Shown in pieces: positions 9,444 to 20,066 of a stretch of DNA of 64,000 bases (its first letter is position 1; each line of letters begins with the position of its first letter). Under the pieces are notes generated by a model. It saw only the letters and a program-made list of their open reading frames with translations, did no database searches and was not told the DNA's origin. The DNA is from CAKZLS01 sp963701445 (GTDB lineage: Bacteria; Pseudomonadota; Alphaproteobacteria; Rhodospirillales; Defluviicoccaceae): NCBI GenBank assembly GCA_963701445.1, contig CAVPAM010000027.1, forward strand, positions 1-64,000, read 5' to 3'. The position numbers and the translations under genes are program-made.

Positions 9444-11710
9444 CAGGCGGCTTCGACGAAACTGTGAAGGACCTTCTTGGAACCGGCTTTCTCGAAATCG
9501 ATGTCCAGCTTGTCGCCGTCGACCGCGCGGACCAGGCCATATCCGAACTTCTGATGGAAAATGCGCTGGCCGACCTCGAACGGCCGCGCCGGGGCATCCC
9601 GGGGCTCGACCCGCAGCGACGTGCCGTCGATCAGCGGAGCCGTCCGGCGTCCGCCCCATTTCGCCCCGCCGGACAGGCCGCCCGCCGGTTCGTCCAGGGC
9701 GCCGCCGAAGCCGGTGTCACGGCCGCCGTACATGCCGCGCGGCGCCCTCTGCTCCGTATGGTCGGCCGGCAACTCGGCGATGAAGCGCGACGGCGCCGCG
9801 TTCTGCCAGTAGCCGTAGACCCGCCGGCTGTCGGCGCACGACACCACCGCGCGCTTTCGCGCCCGGGTGAGCCCGACATAGGCGAGGCGGCGTTCCTCCT
9901 CGAGCGCGGCCGTCCCGCCCTCGTCGAGCGCGCGCTGGTGCGGGAACAGTCCCTCTTCCCAGCCCGGCAGGAAGACGGTGTCGAATTCCAGGCCCTTGGC
10001 GCCGTGCAGGGTCATCAGCGTGACCTTGTCGTCGCCCGCCTTGTCGTCGTTGTCCATGACCAGGCTGACGTGCTCGAGAAACGCGCCCATGCTCTCGAAC
10101 TCGGAGAGCGCGGCCACCAGTTCCTTGAGGTTCTCCAGGCGGCCCGGCGCGTCGGGGCTGCGGTCGTTGCGCCACATGGCGGTGTACCCGGACTCGTCGA
10201 GCATCAGTTTGGCCAGTTCGGGATGGGGCATCGCGCCCAGCAGTCCCCGCCAGCGGCCGAAGTCGTCCAGCAAGCGGGCCAGCGTCTGGCGCGCCCGGGG
10301 CTTGAGTTCGTCCGTTTCCACCAGCCGCCCGGCGGCGGCGCCGAGAGACGAGCCCTCGGCCCGCGCCAGCAGGTGGATGCCGCGCAGGCTCGCCGAGCCC
10401 AGGCCGCGCTTGGGCACATTGACGATCCGCTCGAACGCGAGATCGTCGTCCGGCTGAACCAGAACCCGGATATAGGCGATGGCATCGCGGATTTCCTGGC
10501 GCTCGTAGAAGCGCGCGCCACCGACCACCCGGTAGGGCAGACCGATGGTGATCAGCCGCTCTTCGAACTCACGGGTCTGGAAACCGGCGCGGACGAGGAC
10601 CGCCATCTGGTCGAGGGAATGCCCCCGGGACTGAAGCGCTTCCATCTCCTCGCAGATCACCCGCGCCTCGTCCTCGCCGTCCCAGGCGCCCTGGACCACC
10701 ACCTTCTCGCCTTCGTCGACCGGCGTCCACAGGGTCTTGCCGAGGCGGCCCTGGTTGTGGGCGATGAGGCCGGAGGCGGCGGCGAGAATGTGCGGCGTGG
10801 ACCGGTAGTTGCACTCCAGGCGGACCACCTTCGCGCCCGGAAAGTCCGTCTCGAACCGCAGGATGTTGCCGACCTCGGCGCCCCGCCAGGAATAGATCGA
10901 CTGGTCGTCGTCGCCCACGCAGCAGATGTTGCGATGGCGCTGGGCGAGCGCCCGGATCCACAGATACTGGGCGACGTTGGTGTCCTGGTACTCGTCCACC
11001 AGGAGATACCGGAACTGGTTCTGGTACTTGGCGAGGACCTGGGTGTCTTCGCGGAACAGCGTCAGGCAATGCAGCAGCAGATCGCCGAAATCGGCGGCGT
11101 TGAACACCCGCAGCCGCTCCTGGTAGTCGCGATAGAGTTCGAGCGCCCAGCCGTCGGCGGCGTCCGCGCCCTCGGCCTTGGAAACCCGGTCGGGTGTCAG
11201 GCCGCGATCCTTCCATCGCTGGATGACGCCCATCACCACGCGCGGCGGCGATTTCTTGGCGTCGATGTTGCGCGCTTCCAGCAACTGCTTGATCAGGCGC
11301 AACTGATCGTCGGTATCGAGAATCGTAAAATTGGGTTTCAGGCCCACCGCTTCCGCGTGGGACCGCAGGATCCGCGCCGCGAGGGCATGAAAGGTTCCGA
11401 CCCACCAGCCCTCCACCGAGCAACCGAGGATCGCCGCCACCCGCTCGCGCATTTCGCGCGCCGCCTTGTTGGTGAAGGTCACCGCCATCACCTGCCACGG
11501 CCGCGCCTTGTTGCCCGCGAGAATATGCGCGAGGCGGGTGGTCAGCACCCGCGTCTTTCCGGTTCCGGCGCCGGCGAGAACGAGGACCGGGCCGTCGGTG
11601 GCTTCCACCGCCTCGCATTGCGCCGGATTGAGGCCGTCCAGGTGAACGGACCGGGGCGGCGGCGCCAGAGGCGGCTGGGCATTGTCCATCAGATCGAAGG
11701 GATCGCGCAT
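9443..11710 (-). CDS. uvrD: ATP-dependent DNA helicase UvrD/PcrA
   Basis: A 755-residue superfamily 1A helicase for nucleotide excision and mismatch repair. Seen motifs: Walker A AGAGTGKT (~46-53), Ia FTNKAAREMRERV, Walker B LLVDEYQDTN, motif III GDDDQSIYSWRGA, motif V TLHGAKGLEFD, and motif VI RLAYVGLTRARK. The C-terminal part ends with a Tudor-like segment (GQRIFHQKFGYG...VLHSF), as in PcrA/UvrD. The ATG at 11710 is preferred over a longer frame because the helicase N-terminus begins about 25 residues later, as usual. It is translationally coupled to prmA downstream. Confidence 0.95.
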   Translation of the reverse strand: MRDPFDLMDNAQPPLAPPPRSVHLDGLNPAQCEAVEATDGPVLVLAGAGTGKTRVLTTRLAHILAGNKARPWQVMAVTFTNKAAREMRERVAAILGCSVEGWWVGTFHALAARILRSHAEAVGLKPNFTILDTDDQLRLIKQLLEARNIDAKKSPPRVVMGVIQRWKDRGLTPDRVSKAEGADAADGWALELYRDYQERLRVFNAADFGDLLLHCLTLFREDTQVLAKYQNQFRYLLVDEYQDTNVAQYLWIRALAQRHRNICCVGDDDQSIYSWRGAEVGNILRFETDFPGAKVVRLECNYRSTPHILAAASGLIAHNQGRLGKTLWTPVDEGEKVVVQGAWDGEDEARVICEEMEALQSRGHSLDQMAVLVRAGFQTREFEERLITIGLPYRVVGGARFYERQEIRDAIAYIRVLVQPDDDLAFERIVNVPKRGLGSASLRGIHLLARAEGSSLGAAAGRLVETDELKPRARQTLARLLDDFGRWRGLLGAMPHPELAKLMLDESGYTAMWRNDRSPDAPGRLENLKELVAALSEFESMGAFLEHVSLVMDNDDKAGDDKVTLMTLHGAKGLEFDTVFLPGWEEGLFPHQRALDEGGTAALEEERRLAYVGLTRARKRAVVSCADSRRVYGYWQNAAPSRFIAELPADHTEQRAPRGMYGGRDTGFGGALDEPAGGLSGGAKWGGRRTAPLIDGTSLRVEPRDAPARPFEVGQRIFHQKFGYGLVRAVDGDKLDIDFEKAGSKKVLHSFVEAA

Positions 11711-11873
11711 GACTCCTATATAACACGCCGCCGGCGCGAGCGCCGTCCGGAAATGAACCGATCGCGTCTCTCTCAGTTTCTCGAAGGGGTTACGCCCGGG
11801 TCCGGCGTTGTCCCGCCGGGCGACGGCCGGCCCGGTTCGGGGTTTCAATTCGCCGCCGGCGCGCGCCCCGTCC

Positions 11874-13652
11874 CTATTGGTGCTCTTCCCGGCGGTTCAT
11901 CAGCAGTGCCCGGTTGTAGGCGCCCAGCGCGTCCGTTTCGCGCAAGCAACCCGCGAACTTCATGGTTTCGAGATCCTCGACCACCGCGACGTGGGTTTCG
12001 CCGGATGTCCGAATGAGCTTCAACGCGGCCTCCAGATGGTCGGTTTCGGCCAGCACCGGCGGCTCCCGGCGCACCACGTCCTCGGCATAGACCAGGAGGT
12101 CGATGATCGGGTCGTAGGCGACGACGTTGAGGTCGGCGAGGCTCACGGTGCCGAGCAGCTTTCCGTCCCCGTCCACGACGAAGAGCTGTCCCGACATGGA
12201 CTGCTGCAGCATCAGTTTGAGGTCGCGAAGCCCAACCTCGGGACCGATGACCTCGCAGCGCATGGTCCTGACCTGGCTGACGCAAATTCCGCGGAGAAGC
12301 GTGGTCTCGAAGCCGCCGTGAAGGTCGAGCCCCCGTTGCTCCAACAGCCAGGTGAAGAACGATTGACCTTGAAGCGGCCGGTAGATCAGCTCGCCGACGA
12401 TGACCGCCAGCATCACCGCCATGGTGATGTGGTAGTCGCCCGTCATCTCGAAAACGATCAGCGTCGTGGAGATGGGCGCGCCGAGGATCGCGGCCGCCAT
12501 CGCCCCCATGCCGATGACGGCGTAGGCGCTGGGACCGGCGGAGAGATCGGGAAAGATGCTGGTCGCGACGATCCCGTAGGCCCCGCCCAGGGTGACCCCG
12601 ATAACCAGCGACGGGCTGAATACGCCGCCGCCGAACCCGAAGCCAAGACTGATGGCCGTGGCGAGCAGCTTGGCCACGCATACCACCGCGAGGACCTGGA
12701 GGCCCAGAGAACCGGCGAGCGTGGCTTCCGTCACCCCGTAGCCGATGCTCAGCACCTGCGGCAACGGAATGGCGATCAATCCCACCAGCGCGCCGCCGAT
12801 GGCGGGATGCACCCAGGGCGGCACGGGGATCCTGTCGGCCACGGCGCGAAACAGCCTCACCGCCTGGACGAACAGAATGGCGGTCAGGCCGGCCAGAACG
12901 CCGAGCCCGATGATGGCGGGAAATTCCCAAAACGAGACCATCTCGTGCAGCGGCAGGGCAAAGGCAGGGTAGTTGCCGAAATAGGCGTGCGAAACCATGG
13001 TGCCCACGACGCTGGCGATGACCACCGGCGCCAGCGCGCTGAGCGCGTAGTGCCCGATCACCACCTCGCTGGCGAACAGCACGCCGGCGATGGGCGCGTT
13101 AAAGGACGCGGCCACCGCGGCCGCCGCGCCGCACCCCAGCAGGGTGCGCGACAGCGGGCGGTTCATGTGCAGCCGCTCGGCAAGCCAGGCTCCGAGGACC
13201 GAGCCCAGATGAACCGCCGGACCTTCGCGGCCGACCGAGGCGCCGGCTCCGATCGAGATGGCGCTGATCGCCGCCGCCCACACGCCTGCCCGCGCCGACA
13301 TCCGGCCACCATGAAGGGCACTCGCCTCGATGGCGTCGGCAACCCCGTGGGGGCGCCGCCCGGGCATCAGATAATGGATCATCAGTCCGACGATCAGACC
13401 GCCCAGCGTCGGCGCCAACAGCTTCCGCCACCACGGCAGTCCCTCGCCCGCGATCCAGAGCGCCTCGATGTCGGAGCCCAGGAACAGGGTTTGCGCGAGG
13501 CTGATCCCCTCGCGGAACACGATCATCGCGCCGCCCGTTCCGAGCCCCACGACCATGGCCAGGATGGACAGGATGAGCATGTCGTGGCCCACCAACTGGC
13601 GCACCTTCGACAAAAGCCTGTCCATGGTCGCGCGAGCGCCGTTCACATCCAA
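11874..13652 (-). CDS. clcA: ClC-family chloride channel/antiporter with CBS domains
   Basis: A 592-residue ClC protein with about ten or more membrane helices. The ion-pathway motif GREGPAVHLG includes the conserved gating glutamate, and FNAPIAGVLFASEV and GFGFGGGVFSPSLVIG are the other two pore signatures. The C-terminus (~440-580) contains a pair of CBS domains, recognisable from QVRTMRCEVIGPEVGL and VAVVEDLETMKFAG, which usually bind nucleotides and regulate transport. Whether it is a channel or a Cl-/H+ antiporter cannot be decided here. It lies 94 bp downstream of phoB on the same strand; the gap contains the palindrome GCGCTTTGGAAAGCGC (13706-13721). Confidence 0.9.
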   Translation of the reverse strand: MDVNGARATMDRLLSKVRQLVGHDMLILSILAMVVGLGTGGAMIVFREGISLAQTLFLGSDIEALWIAGEGLPWWRKLLAPTLGGLIVGLMIHYLMPGRRPHGVADAIEASALHGGRMSARAGVWAAAISAISIGAGASVGREGPAVHLGSVLGAWLAERLHMNRPLSRTLLGCGAAAAVAASFNAPIAGVLFASEVVIGHYALSALAPVVIASVVGTMVSHAYFGNYPAFALPLHEMVSFWEFPAIIGLGVLAGLTAILFVQAVRLFRAVADRIPVPPWVHPAIGGALVGLIAIPLPQVLSIGYGVTEATLAGSLGLQVLAVVCVAKLLATAISLGFGFGGGVFSPSLVIGVTLGGAYGIVATSIFPDLSAGPSAYAVIGMGAMAAAILGAPISTTLIVFEMTGDYHITMAVMLAVIVGELIYRPLQGQSFFTWLLEQRGLDLHGGFETTLLRGICVSQVRTMRCEVIGPEVGLRDLKLMLQQSMSGQLFVVDGDGKLLGTVSLADLNVVAYDPIIDLLVYAEDVVRREPPVLAETDHLEAALKLIRTSGETHVAVVEDLETMKFAGCLRETDALGAYNRALLMNRREEHQ

Positions 13653-13746
13653 ACCTTGCCCAGTGGGACCCGAAGGTCGTCAACGGCAAAGTTTACACGG
13701 CCCCCGCGCTTTGGAAAGCGCTACAAACAAATTGAAAACGTACCGG

Positions 13747-14439
13747 TCACACGGCCTGGGCGTCGAGGGCGTAGCCGGCGCCGCGCACGGTGCGGATCAC
13801 ATCCTCGCCGCCATGCTCGCCCAACGCCTTGCGCAGACGCCGGATATGGACGTCCACCGTTCGCGATTCCACGTGAATGTCCCGTCCCCAGACCCGGTCG
13901 AGCAGTTGCTCGCGCGAGAACACCCGGTCCGGCCGCTCCATGAACAATTGCAGCAGGCGGAACTCGGTCGGCCCGAGATGGATGGGCTTCTCCTCGCGCA
14001 TCACGCGGTGGGTTCCGAGATCCATCACGATGTCGCCGAAGCTCAACAGTTCCTGCGCGAGGGAGGGACGGGAGCGCCTCAGCACCGCCCGCACCCGCGC
14101 CACCAGTTCGCTCGGCGAGAACGGTTTGACCACATAGTCGTCGGCGCCGCTGTCGAGGCCGCGGACGCGGTCGGCTTCCTCGCCGCGCGCGGTGACCATG
14201 ACGATGGGCAGATCCTTGGTATCCGGCCGCCCGCGCAGGGCCTGGCACACGCGGAGTCCCGACATTCCCGGAAGCATCCAGTCAAGGACAACAAGATCCG
14301 GTTGCTGTTCCTCCGCCGCCAACAGCGCCTCGTCGCCGTCATAGGCGACGAGCACCTCGCAGCCCTCTTGCTCGAAGTTGTACCGCAGGACCTCGGCCTG
14401 TGCTTCTTCGTCTTCCACGATCAGGATTTTCGGCTTCAT
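13747..14439 (-). CDS. phoB: Phosphate regulon response regulator PhoB
   Basis: A 230-residue OmpR/PhoB-family regulator. The receiver domain begins KILIVEDEEAQAE with its acidic pair, has the phospho-acceptor Asp in LVVLDWMLPGMSG, the Thr in VMVTARGEE and the Lys in DDYVVKPFS. The C-terminal winged helix has TEFRLLQLFMERPDRVFSR and ESRTVDVHIRRLRKAL, which match PhoB. Phosphorylated PhoB binds Pho boxes such as the one upstream of pstS. It is the last gene of the phosphate cluster and lies 23 bp after phoU. Confidence 0.95.
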   Translation of the reverse strand: MKPKILIVEDEEAQAEVLRYNFEQEGCEVLVAYDGDEALLAAEEQQPDLVVLDWMLPGMSGLRVCQALRGRPDTKDLPIVMVTARGEEADRVRGLDSGADDYVVKPFSPSELVARVRAVLRRSRPSLAQELLSFGDIVMDLGTHRVMREEKPIHLGPTEFRLLQLFMERPDRVFSREQLLDRVWGRDIHVESRTVDVHIRRLRKALGEHGGEDVIRTVRGAGYALDAQAV

Positions 14440-14462
14440 GGGTCGCGTTCCCAGTCCTTCCC

Positions 14463-15182
14463 TCAGTCGATGCTCGCGGGGCGAATGACGGTGAAGCTGG
14501 ACTCGTCGTCTTTCACCCGCTCGCCCGCCGGTGCCCTGCCATGGATCAGAAAATGGGTCATCTCGGCGATATTGGTGGCATGGTCGCCCACCCGCTCGAG
14601 ATTCTTCGCCACGAACAGGAGATGGGTACAGGATGTGATGTTGCGAGGGTCCTCCATCATATAAGTCAGCAGCTCGCGGAATATACTGGTGTAGAGGGCG
14701 TCCGCCTCTTCGTCCCGCTGGCGGGTCCGATCGGCCTTTTCGAGGTCGCGGGAGATGTAGGCATCGAGAGAGTCCTTGAACATCTCCTGTGCCAGGCGTC
14801 CAAGCCGGGCGACGGTAAACGCCGGCGGCACCGGTGGCACCTCGGCCAACGCCGCCGTGCGCTTGGCGACGTTCTTGGCGTAATCGCCCACGCGTTCGAT
14901 CATCGACGACACCTTGAGCGCGCCGATGACATCGCGGAGATCGCGCGCCATGGGCTGGCGCAGGGCGAGAAGAGACACCGCCAGGTGATCCACCTCGCTT
15001 TCCAAGTCGTCGATGCGTTTGTCGGCCATGGCGACGCGCAGCGCCTTTTCGGTATCCCTGTGGGTCAGCGCCTCCATGGATTCGGCGAGCTGGACTTCGG
15101 CCAGTCCCCCCATTTCGGCGATCACGTGTCCGAGTCGATTGAGCTGATCGTCGAAGGATTTGACGATGTGTTCGGAAGCCAT
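14463..15182 (-). CDS. phoU: Phosphate transport regulator PhoU
   Basis: A 239-residue all-helical protein made of two PhoU repeats. Each repeat ends in the metal-cluster-type motif: E.VDHLAVSLLALRQPMARDLRDV in the first and VGDHATNIAE in the second. EHIVKSFDDQLNRL at the N-terminus is typical. PhoU transmits the phosphate state of the Pst transporter to PhoR and lowers PhoB activation. The ATG at 15182 follows a GAGGGAGAAT-type ribosome site. It is 38 bp downstream of pstB, in the usual pst-phoU-phoB order. Confidence 0.93.
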   Translation of the reverse strand: MASEHIVKSFDDQLNRLGHVIAEMGGLAEVQLAESMEALTHRDTEKALRVAMADKRIDDLESEVDHLAVSLLALRQPMARDLRDVIGALKVSSMIERVGDYAKNVAKRTAALAEVPPVPPAFTVARLGRLAQEMFKDSLDAYISRDLEKADRTRQRDEEADALYTSIFRELLTYMMEDPRNITSCTHLLFVAKNLERVGDHATNIAEMTHFLIHGRAPAGERVKDDESSFTVIRPASID

Positions 15183-15220
15183 CCAGAATTCTCCCTCAAG
15201 AGTCCGTTGTTCACCTCGGC

Positions 15221-16042
15221 TTAGCCGAACCGTCCCGTGATGTATCCCTGGGTCCGCTCGTCCTTCGGGTTGGTGAAGATCTGTTCCGTGTCGCCGACCT
15301 CCACCAGTTCGCCCAGGTGGAAAAAGCCCGTGCGCTGGGACACGCGCGCGGCCTGCTGCATGGAATGGGTGACGATGACGATGGTGTAGTTGACCCGCAA
15401 TTCGTCGATCAGCTCCTCGATCTTCGCCGTCGCGATGGGATCGAGGGCCGAACACGGTTCGTCCATGAGAATGACGTCGGGCTGGACGGCGACCGCCCGG
15501 GCGATGCAGAGCCGCTGCTGCTGGCCGCCCGACAGGCCCGTCCCCGGTTCGTCCATCCGGTCCTTGACTTCGTTGAGCAGCCCGGCCTTCTGCAGGCTGA
15601 TGTGCACGATTTCGTCCAGTTCCGCCTTGTTCTTGGCGATGCCGTGGATCCGAGGGCCATAGCAAACATTTTCGTAGATGGACTTGGGAAACGGATTGGG
15701 TTTCTGGAACACCATGCCGACCCGGGCGCGGAGATGGACCACGTCCATGTCCCGTGAATAAACGTCCGTGCCGTCGAGCAGAATATCGCCGGTGACCCGG
15801 CAGATATCGATGGTGTCGTTCATGCGGTTAAGGCACCGGAGATAGGTAGATTTGCCGCATCCGGACGGCCCGATCAGCGCCGTCACCTGGTTGGTGCGAA
15901 TATCCAGGTTGACGTTGGTCAGCGCCTGTTTCTCGCCGTAATAGACGTTCACGTCGCGCGTTACGAACTTGGGCGCCTGTTCCGCCACGGCCGCAACCTC
16001 GGCGTCCTTCGGCGGCATGGCTTTAGCCGGCATCGCAGTCAT
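15221..16042 (-). CDS. pstB: Phosphate ABC transporter ATP-binding protein
   Basis: A 273-residue ATPase with Walker A GPSGCGKSTYLR, signature LSGGQQQRLCIARA and Walker B LMDEPCSALDP. VTHSMQQAARVSQRTGFFHLGELVE is the PstB-specific C-terminal region. It has an extended N-terminus of about 25 residues before VTRDVNVYYGEKQAL. It energises phosphate uptake with PstA and PstC in the inner membrane. It is separated from pstA by 10 bp. Confidence 0.95.
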   Translation of the reverse strand: MTAMPAKAMPPKDAEVAAVAEQAPKFVTRDVNVYYGEKQALTNVNLDIRTNQVTALIGPSGCGKSTYLRCLNRMNDTIDICRVTGDILLDGTDVYSRDMDVVHLRARVGMVFQKPNPFPKSIYENVCYGPRIHGIAKNKAELDEIVHISLQKAGLLNEVKDRMDEPGTGLSGGQQQRLCIARAVAVQPDVILMDEPCSALDPIATAKIEELIDELRVNYTIVIVTHSMQQAARVSQRTGFFHLGELVEVGDTEQIFTNPKDERTQGYITGRFG

Positions 16043-16052
16043 CTCCGCTCTC

Positions 16053-17381
16053 CTACCATTTTTTCTCGAACCGCTTGCGCAGAAGCACGGCCAGAGCGTT
16101 CATTATCACCAAAAATCCCAGCAGGACCATAATCGCCGCCGACGCGCGCTCCACGAACGCCCGCTCGGGGAGATCGGACCACAGATAAATCTGAACGGGC
16201 ATTACCGTCGCCGGGTCCAGGGGGCCGCCCGGGATGTCGACGATGAACGCGACCATGCCGATCATCAGCAGCGGCGCGGTCTCGCCCAGCGCCTGGGCCA
16301 TGCCGATGATGGTTCCGGTCAGCATTCCGGGCATGGCCAGGGGAAGGACGTGATGGAATACGGTCTGCACCTTCGAGGCGCCCACGCCCAGCGCGGCCTC
16401 GCGGATGGACGGCGGGACCGATTTCAGCGCCGCGCGGCTGGCGATGATGATGGTCGGCAGCGTCATCAACGTCAGAACCATGCCGCCCACCAACGGCGCC
16501 GAGCGCGGCATCCCGAAGAAATTGAGGAACACCGCAAGTCCCAAAAGACCGAACACGATCGACGGAACCGCCGCGAGATTGTTGATGTTGACCTCGATCA
16601 GGTGGGTCCACTTGTTCTTGGGCGCGAATTCCTCGAGGTACAGGGCCGCGCCCACCGCCAGCGGAAACGACAGCACCAGGGTCACCAGCATGGTGTAGAA
16701 CGAGCCCATCAGGGCGCCCCGGATCCCGGCCAGTTCCGGAGACCGCGAGTCTCCCGCGGTGAACAGGGTGGTGTTGAACCGCGTCACCACCAGGCCGCGC
16801 TCCTTCAGGCGTTCGAACCACGCGATCTGCTGGTCCGAGAGCCGCCGCTCGGCCTCCGGCAAATCGGCGTCGATGTGGCCCTTTACGAGCTGGTCGGCGT
16901 CATCGGACGCATGCACCAGCATGCTCACCCGTTTCCCGATCAGCGAGGGATCGTCCATGACCTCCTGGCGCACGTCGAACACGGCGCCGGGACTGATGAG
17001 CGCCATGAGCGCCCGCTTGTCGGCGCGCGACGTGACTTCCGGGAACAGGTCGTACACCGCCTCCTGGATCACTTTCCGGTAGTTGGCCCGCGACAGGACC
17101 TGCGGATCGGCGGTCCCCTCCGGATCGATGTCCTGCGGGTACAGCGTCACGTCGAGTTTGATCTTGGTCTGGGTAAAGGCCGGCATGCCGGTGCCGATGA
17201 TGGTGACGAACAGGGTCGCCAGGCACAACAGCGCGAATACGATGGCGGCGATGCCGTACGCGCGGAACCGCTTTTCCGCAGCGTACCGCTTCTTGAGACT
17301 GGCGGACACCGCCGCCGACGCGCGGCGGCCCATTTCCTTGCTGTCGAGCGGGGCCACGCCTGTGACTGCGTTGTTATTCAT
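16053..17381 (-). CDS. pstA: Phosphate ABC transporter permease PstA, enlarged form
   Basis: A 442-residue permease, longer than the ~290-residue enteric PstA. The extra N-terminal region (residues ~1-200) holds one membrane helix and a periplasmic domain (DUF3333-like), as is usual in alphaproteobacteria. The C-terminal half has the PstA helices and the coupling loop, with APLLMIGMVAF near the end. Its ATG overlaps the end of pstC by 8 bp (ATGAATAA), indicating coupled translation. Confidence 0.92.
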   Translation of the reverse strand: MNNNAVTGVAPLDSKEMGRRASAAVSASLKKRYAAEKRFRAYGIAAIVFALLCLATLFVTIIGTGMPAFTQTKIKLDVTLYPQDIDPEGTADPQVLSRANYRKVIQEAVYDLFPEVTSRADKRALMALISPGAVFDVRQEVMDDPSLIGKRVSMLVHASDDADQLVKGHIDADLPEAERRLSDQQIAWFERLKERGLVVTRFNTTLFTAGDSRSPELAGIRGALMGSFYTMLVTLVLSFPLAVGAALYLEEFAPKNKWTHLIEVNINNLAAVPSIVFGLLGLAVFLNFFGMPRSAPLVGGMVLTLMTLPTIIIASRAALKSVPPSIREAALGVGASKVQTVFHHVLPLAMPGMLTGTIIGMAQALGETAPLLMIGMVAFIVDIPGGPLDPATVMPVQIYLWSDLPERAFVERASAAIMVLLGFLVIMNALAVLLRKRFEKKW

Positions 17382-18760
17382 ACTGCTCTCGATACTTGTT
17401 CACCACGCTCAGCGCGATGACGTTGAGGACCAGCGTTATGCAGAACAGCAGAAGGCCGAGCGCGAACGCCGCCAGGGTCTTGGGACTGTCGAATTCCTGG
17501 TCGCCCACCAGCAGGGTCACGATCTGAACGGTGACGGTGGTCACCGCCTGCAGCGGATTGGCCGTCAGGTTGGCCGCCAGCCCCGCCGCCATCACGACGA
17601 TCATGGTCTCGCCGATGGCGCGCGACACCGCCAGCAACAGGCCGCCGACGATACCGGGCAGCGCCGCGGGGAAGATCACCTTCTTGATGGTCTCGGACCG
17701 GGTCGCTCCCAATCCGTAGGAACCCTCGCGCATGGACTGGGGCACCGCGCTGATCACGTCGTCGGACAGCGACGACACGAACGGAATGATCATGATCCCC
17801 ATGACCAGGCCCGCCGCCAGGGCGCTCTCGGACGCCACCGAAAGGCCGAGCGACTCGCCCCATTCGCGGAACAGCGGCGCCACCGTCAGCGCGGCGAAGA
17901 AACCGTAGACCACGGTCGGCACGCCGGCGAGGATTTCCAACATCGGTTTGACCGCCGCCCGGACATTGGAATGCGCGTATTCGGACATGTAAATGGCGGC
18001 CAGCAGCCCGACCGGCGCCGCCACGCACATGGCGATGAAGGAAATCAGCATGGTCCCGGCCAACAGGGGAATGGCGCCGAAACGGCCGGAACTTCCCACC
18101 TGATCCTCCCGCAACGCCATCTGCGGGCTCCACTCCAGCCCGAACAGGAATTCAGACGGGCGACACCATCGTGAAGAACCGCGACGCCTCGAAGACCAGC
18201 GACAGAACGATGCCCAGCGTGGTCAGGATGGCGACCGTCGAACAGCCGATGAGAACGACCGTGACCACCCGCTCCACCCTGTTGCGGGCGCGGAGGCGCG
18301 GCGTGATCAGGTGGCGTCCGTACGTGAGCCCGGCAATGGCGACGGCGAGGACGGCCACCGCCAACGCGATGGCGCTGATGGTCCTGAGGCCGTTGAGCCG
18401 GTCCGCCGCCGCCTGGACGGCGGGTTCGACGCCGGCGCTGGTGAAATTGCCGTCGGCCACGTTCCTGATGTCGTTGATCATCAGGCCCAATCGCTGCGGA
18501 TCCAGTTCGCGAGCCGATTCCCGCAAGGTCGAAACCAGGATCGTCTCGATGATGCTGGGTTCGAGGGCCAGCCACGCCCCGAGGACAAGAAGCGCCGGGA
18601 TCCCGCACCAGATGGCGACGAAATAGCCATAGTAGCTGGGCAGGGAATGGAGTTCGCGGACCTGTCCGGAAACGCTCGCGACGGCCCTGGATCGCCCCAT
18701 GTAGAAGCCGATGACCGTCAGGGCGAGCAAGGTCGCCGCGATCAGGAGGGTTGTTGGCAT
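17374..18760 (-). CDS. pstC: Phosphate ABC transporter permease PstC, enlarged form (frameshifted)
   Basis: The first 202 codons give an N-terminal region with two to three membrane helices, ending SRFFTMVSP. The remaining permease domain continues in another frame from EFLFGLEWSPQMALRED to NKYREQYE. The switch is at about 18156-18160, where GCCCGTCTGAA would read correctly if one base were removed. The total span is one base over a multiple of three, which supports a single insertion and a 461-residue protein. Large PstC proteins with this extra N-terminal part are normal in alphaproteobacteria. The gene is otherwise intact and sits in an intact operon, so I favour a sequence error over inactivation. 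Confidence 0.88.
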
Positions 18761-18920
18761 CTTGCTCTCTCAAAAACCGGGTTGGCCGGTCTCCACGAAA
18801 ACCGATCAAAAACCATAAACGCGCCGTCGCGCCGGTCGGAGACGGCTGCCCGATGTCCGGTCGCGACGAACGGAGCCGGAGCCACCCCACCGGCCCCGGC
18901 CCGCGTCGTCGGACGCGCGA

Positions 18921-19956
18921 TTACATCGTGACGTTGCTGGTCAGGTTGGCGGCGTCGGAACGGAACTTTTCCCGCTCCTCTTCCGGCATGGGAATCAGCC
19001 CCTTGTCGGTGAGGTAGCCTTCGTCGCCCCACGCCTTTTCGCTGGTGAACTCCGTGAGAAACTCCTGCATCCCCGGAATGACCCCGACGTGCGCCTTCTT
19101 GACGTAGAAGAACAGGGGACGCGACAGCGGATAGTCGCCGCTGGCGATCGTCTCGAACGTCGGCGCAACGCCGTCGATCTTGCTGCCCTGGACCTTGTCG
19201 AGGTTCTGATCGAGGAAGCTGAAGCCGAACACACCGAACGCGTTCGGATTGGCCTCGAGCTTACGGACGATCAGCACGTCGTTCTCGCCGGCTTCGACGT
19301 AGGCGCCGTCCTCGCGGATCGAATGACAGACGGCTTTGTACTTGTCGCCGTCCGATTTCTTCATCTCCTTGATGGAGTCGAATGTCTCGCAGCCGCCCTC
19401 CATCGCCAGTTCGGCGAAGGCATCGCGGGTGCCGGATGTCGGCGGCGGACCGAGAACCTCGATCTTGACGTCCGGAAGCGACGGATCGACGTCTTTCCAG
19501 GTCATGTTGTCGTTGGCCTTGAGGCCGCCCTTGCCGTCCGGAATGTCCTTGGCCAGCGCCAGGAAGATCTGCTGCTCGGTGACATCCATTTCCGGCGCCG
19601 CCTTGGAGTTGGCCATGACGATGCCGTCGTAGCCGACCTTGACCTCGGTGATTTCCTTGACGCCGTTGGCGGCGCAATTCTCAACTTCGGACTTCTTGAT
19701 GGCGCGGGACGCGTTGGTCATGTCCGGGATGCTCGACCCCGACGCCGGAGCAGAACAGCTTGAAGCCGCCGCCGGTGCCCGTGCTCTCGATCACGGGAGT
19801 CTTGAAGTTGGTGGTCTTGCCGAATTGCTCGGCCACGGTGGTCGTGAACGGATAGACGGTAGAGGATCCGACGATGCGGATCTGATCCCGCGCCTCGGCC
19901 GTGCCCGCGATCGTCACAACGGCGACGGCGGCCAGCGCCAAAGATTTCCTGATCAT
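18921..19956 (-). CDS. pstS: Phosphate-binding periplasmic protein (frameshifted)
   Basis: The N-terminal part has a Sec signal peptide (IRKSLALAAVAVVTIAGTAEA), then RIVGSSTVYPFTTTVAEQF and ESTGTGGGFKLFCSG, the phosphate-binding loop signatures of PstS. The frame changes at about 19724-19728 within CATCCCGGACATG. Removing one C gives VGVEHPDMTNASRAIKKSE, the expected continuation. The corrected protein has 344 residues and the span is again one base too long. The ATG at 19956 has GGGAGA upstream. The triple Pho box lies about 110 bp upstream, so expression is expected under phosphate starvation through PhoB. Confidence 0.9.
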
Positions 19957-20066
19957 TGAGATCTCCCGAAAATGTCCCAAGAGCGAGGTCTTTTTTTGAA
20001 TACGCGCGGCCGACCGTGCCCTCGTCCAACGTTCGGCTGACGGCACCCTAGTGGGCGTCGGATTCC

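Noticed and set aside
13706..13721. Palindrome GCGCTTTGGAAAGCGC between phoB and clcA as a terminator
   Set aside because: Neither side has a T-run; it could be an operator, but nothing supports a specific one.
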